DNA of 38,448 bases from Fidelibacterota bacterium (lineage in GTDB: Bacteria; Fidelibacterota; Marinisomatia; SCGC-AAA003-L08; JACNLC01): assembly GCA_024277615.1 (NCBI GenBank), contig JAJRUW010000002.1, positions 1-38,448 of the forward strand. The letters are read 5' to 3'. A program made the translations under genes and the position numbers. Positions 32,805 through 38,448 of the stretch are shown here, piece by piece. Numbering within the stretch: the first letter of the stretch is position 1; each line of letters begins with the position of its first letter. The notes under the pieces were generated by a model. It searched no databases, was not told the DNA's origin, and was given only the letters and a program-made list of their open reading frames with translations.

Positions 32805-33740
32805 ATGGAAATCTCAATTGTAACCTCGCTTTTTCATTCTGACAGATATATAGAAGAATTTTATATAAGGATGACTAAGGCAGTGAAGCAGATCACCGAA
32901 GATTATGAGATCATCTTCGTTAACGATGGCTCACCGGACAGGTCGCTGGAGAAAGCGGTCAATCTTTATAACCGTGATGAAAAAATTACGATTATTGACC
33001 TGTCACGGAATTTCAGCCATCATAAAGCCCTGCTGACAGGATTAAAATACGCTTCCGGAGATAAGATTTTCCTAATTGACTCTGACCTTGAGGAAAGTCC
33101 CGAATTAATTGGAGAATTTTATAACGAGTTTATAAACAGTGACGCCGACTCCGTTTACGGTGTTCAAAAGAGGCGAAACGGGCAAATAGCATCAAAGATC
33201 ACAGGCAATCTCTTTTATATATTTTTCAATTATCTTTCGGGATATAAAATTGCCAGGAATCAGATGACGGTAAGGTTGATGAGCCGTAGATTTGTTCAAA
33301 GTCTCTTAAAATTCAGAGATAAAGAGGTCTTTCTGCCGGGGCTAATCTCAATGACAGGTTTTGTACAAATCCCATTTTGGGTTTCAAAAAAATATAAAGG
33401 CAATTCAACTTATACATTTAAACGAAAGATATCTCTTTTTGTAAATTCCATTACATCATTCAGCAGCAAGCCCCTACTGTTTATATTCTATTCCGGGATA
33501 TTGATTTTTAGTATATCAACTATCTTTGCTTTGAATCTGATTATTAAAAGAATTTTTTTCCGGGTTTATCTGACCGGTTGGCCCTCGCTGATGGTATCAA
33601 TTTGGCTGTTGGGAGGTATTACTATACTAAGTATTGGAATTATAGGTATATATCTCTCAAAAATTTTCATGGAAACTAAAGACAGACCTTTAACAATCGT
33701 GAGAAGAATCTACTCACATGCTGAAGATACGGAAAATTAG
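32805..33740 (+). CDS. Membrane family 2 glycosyltransferase (GtrB/DPM1-like)
   Basis: 311 residues. The GT-A domain contains ISIVTSLFHSDRYIEEFY, FVNDGSPDRSLEKA, SRNFSHHKALLTGL and IDSDLEESPE (DxD; relatives usually have DADLQD). Two C-terminal membrane helices follow (about 223-245 and 261-285). This is the layout of polyprenyl-phosphate glycosyltransferases such as GtrB and ArnC, which load a sugar on undecaprenyl phosphate for transfer outside the cytoplasm. It suggests one cluster sugar is added to the glycan in the periplasm. It lies 37 bp after the other glycosyltransferase and 3 bp before the GNAT gene. Confidence 0.88.
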   Translation: MEISIVTSLFHSDRYIEEFYIRMTKAVKQITEDYEIIFVNDGSPDRSLEKAVNLYNRDEKITIIDLSRNFSHHKALLTGLKYASGDKIFLIDSDLEESPELIGEFYNEFINSDADSVYGVQKRRNGQIASKITGNLFYIFFNYLSGYKIARNQMTVRLMSRRFVQSLLKFRDKEVFLPGLISMTGFVQIPFWVSKKYKGNSTYTFKRKISLFVNSITSFSSKPLLFIFYSGILIFSISTIFALNLIIKRIFFRVYLTGWPSLMVSIWLLGGITILSIGIIGIYLSKIFMETKDRPLTIVRRIYSHAEDTEN

Positions 33741-33743
33741 AAT

Positions 33744-34511
33744 ATGATGCAGTCAGTTGTAATAGATGACAATAACAGGCTGGACTTTTACGACACCCCC
33801 TGGAATACCAGAAGTCTGGGAATGAAAACCAGAGAAATATGCGCTTTAGAGTTCTCACATGTCGAATCGCTTAATACGCTGTTAACCAAACTTGATTATA
33901 AAAATGAAGTTGACGACATTCAATTGATCTGTTTAAGGATTCAAGGACAGAACCAGCCTTTAAAAATAACCCTGCAACAAAATGGTTATCGTTTTGTCGA
34001 GACATCTTTAAAGATGAAATTAAATAATCTTGAGCGTACAGATTTGTACAAAGAATTCGGGACAAATATTAACATAGAACAACCGGCAGAGCAGGATTTT
34101 GCTCAAATCCGTAACATTGCCAGGGATGACTTTGCATTCGGGCGTTTTCATGAAGATCCGTTAATTCCAGGGGAACTGGCCAGAAACAGATATTATCATT
34201 GGATTGATGAACTCACAAAACAGGGAAAGGAATTTCTTATATTCAAAAAGAACAACCTGGTTATTTCATTCCTGGCTTATCAAAAAATGAATTCGGATGC
34301 AGAGCTCATCCTTGGAGGCAGCAAAACATCCCATGGTTATATATCATATTATTTTTGGAGTACCATTCTGGATTATTTTAAAAAATCAGGTATCAGGAAA
34401 ATTCGAACTACTATCTCTGCGGCAAATTTGGGCATCTTAAATCTTTATATTAGATTTGGTTTTACAGTTGATGAAACTTTATTCGGTTTTCACAAACAGT
34501 ATGACCGGTAA
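33744..34511 (+). CDS. WecD-like GNAT N-acyltransferase for an amino sugar
   Basis: 255 residues with a C-terminal GNAT fold. The layout parallels WecD (RffC), the dTDP-Fuc4N N-acetyltransferase: an N-terminal segment FYDTPWNTRSLGMKTREI, the mid-protein AFGRFHEDPLIPGELARNRYYHWID, and the terminal TTISAANLGILNLYIRFGFTVDET typical of the GNAT acyl-CoA region. The classical Q/RxxGxG/A loop is modified (GGSKTSHGYISYY), so the acyl donor may differ. The partner WecE-type transaminase is at 22863. The adjacent acyl carrier protein, reductase and ligase suggest the acyl group may come from a carrier protein. Two ATGs in tandem start the frame. Confidence 0.72.
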   Translation: MMQSVVIDDNNRLDFYDTPWNTRSLGMKTREICALEFSHVESLNTLLTKLDYKNEVDDIQLICLRIQGQNQPLKITLQQNGYRFVETSLKMKLNNLERTDLYKEFGTNINIEQPAEQDFAQIRNIARDDFAFGRFHEDPLIPGELARNRYYHWIDELTKQGKEFLIFKKNNLVISFLAYQKMNSDAELILGGSKTSHGYISYYFWSTILDYFKKSGIRKIRTTISAANLGILNLYIRFGFTVDETLFGFHKQYDR

Positions 34512-34570
34512 TGGTTTAAAGAAGTAAAGAGTGATCAATTTTAACTTATATAGAAACCAGTGAAGGGTAT

Positions 34571-34864
34571 ATGAAAAAACAATTGGGAAAAATGATCTTC
34601 GATCAGCTTGTTGATATCAAGGATGATTATTTGGATTTAAAAGAAGAGCAGACAATTCCCATTTACGGGATGGATGGAAAACTTGACAGTCTTGAGCTTG
34701 TGAATCTGATTGTCAACCTCGAGGAAGCGGTGTACGCTAACTTTGGTATTAATGTCACCTTAGCCGACGAAAAGGCATTCAGCCAAAAAAGTTCACCTTT
34801 TCTCACGGTTCACAGCCTTTCAGAATATATAAAGACCTTATTGGCGGCAGTATCCGATGAATAA
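34571..34864 (+). CDS. Acyl carrier protein
   Basis: 97-residue acidic, helical protein. The phosphopantetheine-attachment motif is YGMDGKLDSLELVNLIVNLEE, with the modified serine at S40 in DSLELV, then a helix rich in Glu and Val. It is longer than housekeeping AcpP and diverges from it, so it is a specialised carrier. The stop overlaps the following FabG-like gene by eight bases. With the ligase at 35564 and the GNAT at 33744 it forms a dedicated acyl-transfer module. No phosphopantetheinyl transferase is visible; the host enzyme is assumed. Confidence 0.85.
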   Translation: MKKQLGKMIFDQLVDIKDDYLDLKEEQTIPIYGMDGKLDSLELVNLIVNLEEAVYANFGINVTLADEKAFSQKSSPFLTVHSLSEYIKTLLAAVSDE

Positions 34865-35558
34865 TATATTTTTGATTTCCGGTACACGAAAAGGGATTGG
34901 CCGGGAACTATGTCTGCATTTTCTTTCAAAAGGGGCAACGGTTATCGGCTGCAGCAGAGGAGAGGGCAGTATTCAAAACGAGAATTACTGTCATTATTCT
35001 TTAGATGTTTCGGATGAAACGGCGGTAACGGCAATGGTACGGGAAATTGCAGAAAAGTTTGGTAGAATTGATGTACTTATTAATAATGCCGGAATCGCAT
35101 CAATGAACCATATACTTTTGACCCCTGTTTCAAGCGTAAAAAAGATTATCAGCACAAATTTTATCGGTACATTTATTATGACCCGGGAAGCGGCCAAATT
35201 AATGACCAAAAACAAATATGGCAGAATTGTTAATATGGCAACGGTAGCCACTCCACTCAGATTAATGGGCGAGGCAATCTATGCTTCCAGCAAAGCGGCG
35301 ATTGTTAATTTTACAGAAATAGCTTCAAAAGAACTGGCCGAATTTAATATTACGGTTAATGCTGTCGGACCCACACCGGTTAAGACTGATTTGATCAAAA
35401 ATGTACCCAAAGCAAAAATGGAATCTCTTTTACAATTACAGGCAATCCATCGATATGGGACCTTTAAAGACATCTTAAACTGTATTGAATTCTTTATTGC
35501 TCCCGGAAGTGATTTTATTACCGGGCAAACGCTCTACCTCGGAGGTGTGAATCCATAG
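34857..35558 (+). CDS. FabG-like 3-oxoacyl-ACP reductase family SDR
   Basis: 233 residues with GTRKGIGRELCLHF cofactor motif, NNAGIASMNH, and Tyr-x3-Lys in YASSKAA. The position of the catalytic serine reads VNMATVATP, so the serine is replaced by threonine, a conservative but unusual change. The C-terminal GQTLYLGGVNP fits the family. It is translated across an eight-base overlap with the carrier protein gene, arguing that it reduces an acyl group held on that carrier, for example to a 3-hydroxyacyl group. Alternatively it acts on a sugar. No ketosynthase or dehydratase is adjacent. Confidence 0.83.
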   Translation: MNNIFLISGTRKGIGRELCLHFLSKGATVIGCSRGEGSIQNENYCHYSLDVSDETAVTAMVREIAEKFGRIDVLINNAGIASMNHILLTPVSSVKKIISTNFIGTFIMTREAAKLMTKNKYGRIVNMATVATPLRLMGEAIYASSKAAIVNFTEIASKELAEFNITVNAVGPTPVKTDLIKNVPKAKMESLLQLQAIHRYGTFKDILNCIEFFIAPGSDFITGQTLYLGGVNP

Positions 35559-35563
35559 CAGAT

Positions 35564-36910
35564 ATGCACTGGTTCATCGAAACCCTCTCTAAATTTAACC
35601 GCAACACAGCATTCATCTATAAAGGTAACAGTGTCGGGTACGATGAGTTAAAGCTTCTTATCAGCCGCTGCGACGGCTGGCTTAAAAACGAAAAAATAAC
35701 CCCGGGAGCGGTGGTTTTACTGCAGGGGGATTATGCACCTTATACGGTTGCAATGCTGTTGGCGTTGCTTGAAAATAAAAATATAATAATTCCAGTTGTC
35801 ACTCAACTGACTGAAGATGTCCGGCAAAAGATTGACCTCACAAATGCAGCTTGGCTGATAAAAATGTCGGATGCAAAACCGATCTTTTCAGAATTAGATA
35901 CAAATAATGTTGATTCCCCTCTAATTGATAGATTAAAAAAAAATAAATGTCCGGGTCTGATACTTTTCAGCAGTGGAAGTACGGGAAAATCCAAGGCGAT
36001 GGTCCATGATCTTAATAAATTGCTGGAAACCTATCGTAATAAATCTGAAAAGAAATTAAATATACTCATTTTCATGGGCTTTGACCATATAGGTGGTTTG
36101 GACACACTTTTCAGGGCCCTGTCAATCGGCGGGACAATTACTATTGCCACGGACAGATCTCCCCGAAATATTTGTTCATTAATTGAAAAGTACAAAGTAA
36201 ATATTCTACCTGTCACGCCCACATTTTTGAATTTGCTTCTATTGGATGAATCCTACAAAAATTATGACTTCAGTTCACTCAAGATAATTGGCTTCGGAGC
36301 CGAGCCTATGCCAACATTCCTTCTGAAGAAAGTGCGAACAATATTTCCGGATATTGAATTACAGCAGAAATTCGGAACCAGCGAAACTAATGCCATCCGT
36401 ATAAAAAACCGGGCTCCCGACAGTCTTTTCTTTAAGATTGACGACCCTCATGCCGCCTATAAAATCGTGGACAACGAATTATGGTTAAAAAGTACTTCTC
36501 AAATACTTGGTTATCTGGATGCTTCAACCCCTGCCCTTGATGAAGAAGGCTGGTTCAGAACGGGTGACCTTGTGGAAACGGCAGATGATGGAAGTATTAA
36601 AATCGTCGGGCGCATCAAAGGAGTGATCAATGTAGGTGGAGAAAAAGTATTACCTGAAGAAGTTGAAGCCCTGCTGATGGGGATGGATGAGATTAGTGAT
36701 GCACTGGTGTACGGGGAAGCAAATCCGCTTACAGGACAAATTGTCGTTGCGGATATCATACCCGCCCGGCAGACAAAAGTGACTGATATTAAGAAGTGTA
36801 TCCGCACTTATTGTAAAAATAAACTTGAAAGTTACAAAATACCAGTGAAAGTGTTTTTAGTCGATAAACTTGATTACGGTAAAAGAATGAAAAAAAGACG
36901 CTATAAATAA
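35564..36910 (+). CDS. ANL-superfamily acyl/aminoacyl-AMP ligase
   Basis: 448 residues. The adenylation motifs are present: P-loop LFSSGSTGKSKAMVHD (about 134-149), FGTSETNAI (270-278), GWFRTGDLVETADDGSIKIVGR with D335, and the C-terminal catalytic lysine in YGKRMKKRRY (K440). It activates a carboxylic acid as an acyl-AMP and passes it to a thiol, here most likely the carrier protein encoded two genes upstream. At about 450 residues it is shorter than typical acyl-CoA synthetases and of a size with carrier-loading ligases. It starts 5 bp after the reductase stop and is the last gene of the cluster. The acid substrate cannot be predicted. Confidence 0.87.
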   Translation: MHWFIETLSKFNRNTAFIYKGNSVGYDELKLLISRCDGWLKNEKITPGAVVLLQGDYAPYTVAMLLALLENKNIIIPVVTQLTEDVRQKIDLTNAAWLIKMSDAKPIFSELDTNNVDSPLIDRLKKNKCPGLILFSSGSTGKSKAMVHDLNKLLETYRNKSEKKLNILIFMGFDHIGGLDTLFRALSIGGTITIATDRSPRNICSLIEKYKVNILPVTPTFLNLLLLDESYKNYDFSSLKIIGFGAEPMPTFLLKKVRTIFPDIELQQKFGTSETNAIRIKNRAPDSLFFKIDDPHAAYKIVDNELWLKSTSQILGYLDASTPALDEEGWFRTGDLVETADDGSIKIVGRIKGVINVGGEKVLPEEVEALLMGMDEISDALVYGEANPLTGQIVVADIIPARQTKVTDIKKCIRTYCKNKLESYKIPVKVFLVDKLDYGKRMKKRRYK

Positions 36911-37004
36911 ATACATTCCATTGAATTCACCACCAAAGTTGTAAGTAAACCCGGCCCCAGATAGGGTCAATTATTGTACTCTGATAAACAATTTCCCATC
37001 AATC

Positions 37005-37060
37005 AACCGGATTAAAGTGTTACGCCGGCACTCATATAATCTCTTAAATCCGGTTATTTT
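37005..37060 (+). terminator. Probable terminator of the glycan cluster
   Basis: AACCGGATT (37005-37013) and AATCCGGTT (37047-37055) form a perfect 9-bp stem. Inside the loop AGTG and CACT can form a second short stem. The sequence then runs ATTTTAA, a short U-run, about 145 bp after the last cluster gene. Confidence 0.55.
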
Positions 37061-37100
37061 AACCACATTCCTGGAAATAATTTCCTACTTTAAATAAAGT

Positions 37101-37121
37101 GCCTCCTGTTTTCAAGGAGGC
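37101..37121. repeat. Perfect 7-bp hairpin between the cluster and the sensor gene
   Basis: GCCTCCT and AGGAGGC enclose a 7-nt loop. There is no U-run on the plus strand; on the minus strand ACTTTATTT follows, so a weak minus-strand terminator or a regulatory hairpin is possible. The right arm contains AGGAGG but no start codon follows closely. Confidence 0.4.
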
Positions 37122-37316
37122 TAAACTCTGCATATGTATTATAAAATAATGATTTAGATTACTCTGAAACATCAAGTGATCCTATTTACTCCACCCTGAA
37201 CAAAACGGCATATTATTTGACTTTTAGGGCATAGATGATCATGCGTCAATTATTTTGGACAGCCTTGATATGACGCCCTTTTAAGTAAATAACTTCAGCC
37301 TGAGTAACGGAACTAT

Positions 37317-38448
37317 ATGAGTGAAAGCAAAGAAATAACACAGACAATCAGAATCCAGCAGCTGGACCAACTTTATGAGCATCTTCCAAGTGTTCTGCCG
37401 GTATCAATCATCGTTTCGATAATACTTGGTGCTGTCCTGTGGCCGGTCACTGATCACTCAGTGATAGTAATCTGGTGGCTGGCGGTCACATTGACTTCAG
37501 TGCTGAGATTGGCGATTTCGACCTTCTACAGAAACGACGAAGCAAAGTTGAGCAATACAGCGGTTTGGTATAAACGCTATTATTTATTAGCCACTTTAGC
37601 CGCCGCAACCTGGGCAGCGCTGGCATTTGTCGCTTTTCCCCACGATGATCTTTTCAGACAATTTTTAATAATTTTAGTGCTGGCCGGTTTAGCAAGTGTC
37701 ACAGTTGTCAGCATGGCATCAATGTTAAATGTGGTTATTACTTATGTTTCTCTCCTGCTTCTGCCACTGGCTCTGAGACTTGCCATGCTTGGCGATGGAT
37801 TGCACCTTGTCACCGCTGCGATGGTTTTGGTGTATTTACTCGTTCAGATGGTCAGTGCATTAAAAACAAATGCGACCCTGAATGAAATCCTGCAGCTTAG
37901 ATTCGATATATTACAGAAGGACAAAGATAAAAGAAAATCCGAAGAATTGTATAAGACGATTGCAGATAATTTGCCTGTAGGGGTTGCAATGGTCTATGGG
38001 ACGGGCACACTTCAATTAATGAATAAAAAACTAAGTAAAATATTCAGTGCAGACCCAAGATCAATGATCGGGAAAAATATCACTGAACTGCTAGTACAGA
38101 TTAAAGACGATAAATATCTCGTTAAGCTTAGTGATTTCCTTAAATCAGGAAAACAGTTTGTCCATGAATCCGATAAACTGAGACTCAATTCTTCGACTGA
38201 ATATTTAAGATACAGCGGAGTCACAATCCGATTGAAAGAAGAAGAGCAGGAAGCATATATACTTCTTTGTACCGATATCACAGAAGAAAGGTCTGCAGTT
38301 AAGTTGGTGGAAAAAAGTGAGCAGCGGCTTAGAAGCATTATTGATCACAGCAATGATGTTTTTTATATCCATGACGTCAACCACAAAATGGAATATATCA
38401 GCCATCAAACACGTAAAATGTTTGGCTACGAGCCGAATGAAATGCTGA
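37317..38448 (+). CDS. Membrane-bound PAS-domain sensor protein (3'-truncated by window edge)
   Basis: 377 codons are visible from ATG at 37317 to the window end, with no stop. The N-terminal 180 residues hold about six membrane helices (near 28-45, 50-68, 89-107, 114-133, 136-158 and 161-183), resembling MASE-type sensory regions. A linker coiled coil (190-212) leads to a first PAS domain (about 210-325), ending with the usual LLCTDITEER. A second PAS begins at SEQRLRSIIDHSNDVFYIHD (from 334) and runs past the edge. The output domain is missing; histidine kinase or GGDEF/EAL are both plausible. It is on the same strand as the glycan cluster but separated by 406 bp and a terminator-like hairpin, so it is probably an independent gene. 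Confidence 0.85.
   Translation, partial: MSESKEITQTIRIQQLDQLYEHLPSVLPVSIIVSIILGAVLWPVTDHSVIVIWWLAVTLTSVLRLAISTFYRNDEAKLSNTAVWYKRYYLLATLAAATWAALAFVAFPHDDLFRQFLIILVLAGLASVTVVSMASMLNVVITYVSLLLLPLALRLAMLGDGLHLVTAAMVLVYLLVQMVSALKTNATLNEILQLRFDILQKDKDKRKSEELYKTIADNLPVGVAMVYGTGTLQLMNKKLSKIFSADPRSMIGKNITELLVQIKDDKYLVKLSDFLKSGKQFVHESDKLRLNSSTEYLRYSGVTIRLKEEEQEAYILLCTDITEERSAVKLVEKSEQRLRSIIDHSNDVFYIHDVNHKMEYISHQTRKMFGYEPNEML

Larger units (their letters stand above)
36911..37316. other. Intergenic region after the glycan cluster
   Basis: About 405 bp with no supported gene. It contains a 9-bp perfect stem hairpin (37005-37055) and a second 7-bp hairpin (37101-37121), both listed separately. The promoter of the sensor gene probably lies in its right part; no confident -35/-10 pair was chosen. 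Confidence 0.5.

Noticed and set aside
38012-38408. Minus-strand frames at the right end
   Set aside because: They are antisense shadows of the PAS-sensor gene, which runs open through the window edge on the plus strand.
1-38448. CRISPR array, tRNA or rRNA genes
   Set aside because: No regularly spaced repeats and no tRNA- or rRNA-like segments were recognised by reading; a covariance-model scan would be decisive.

Overview
The window looks like a chromosomal segment of a Gram-negative bacterium. A tripartite CusCBA-type efflux system, a secretin and an outer-membrane factor imply an outer membrane. A decayed dockerin-like tail (GDVN...IDIIDIV pattern) and the general protein style suggest the FCB superphylum, for example Marinimicrobia, Calditrichota or relatives. 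That placement is an inference; no rRNA or tRNA gene was seen to test it. TAG and TAA end clearly intact genes (lpd, lipB), so in-frame stops elsewhere are best read as mutations rather than an altered code.

Layout. 1-2907 (+): end of folE, then lpd, lipB and a small cupin gene, all tightly spaced. 2908-4226 (-): decayed dockerin-like tail and an orphan short secretin. 4227-5508: IS4-family insertion sequence with inverted repeats, a 9-bp near-perfect target duplication and a transposase broken by an in-frame TAA. 5509-6175: about 670 bp with no intact gene. 6176-12995 (-): metal-resistance operon: arsR/smtB-type regulator, a small exported protein, cusC-, cusB- and cusA-like genes, and a PII-like gene whose T-loop lacks the usual tyrosine. 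13295-21702 (-): housekeeping run dnaG, mutS2, cvpA-like, yqeY-like, rsmA, tatD-like, metG, with one- to four-base overlaps at several junctions. 21797-22591 (-): TylF-like methyltransferase.

22863-36910 (+): a visibly AT-rich surface-glycan cluster. It has a WecE-type sugar aminotransferase; a CDP-sugar/branched-sugar cassette (rfbF with an in-frame amber stop, an SDR, an RmlC-like epimerase, a zinc-finger sugar C-methyltransferase, a DUF4910 aminopeptidase-like protein and a second SDR); a sulfotransferase, a methyltransferase and two family-2 glycosyltransferases. It closes with a module of WecD-like GNAT, acyl carrier protein, FabG-like reductase and ANL acyl ligase. My reading is that WecE makes a 4-amino-4,6-dideoxyhexose and the terminal module builds an acyl group on the carrier protein for attachment to that amine, while the middle cassette makes a C-methyl-branched deoxysugar. 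No 4,6-dehydratase for either sugar lies in the window. The cluster ends at a strong hairpin, followed by a membrane PAS sensor gene cut by the window end (37317-38448).
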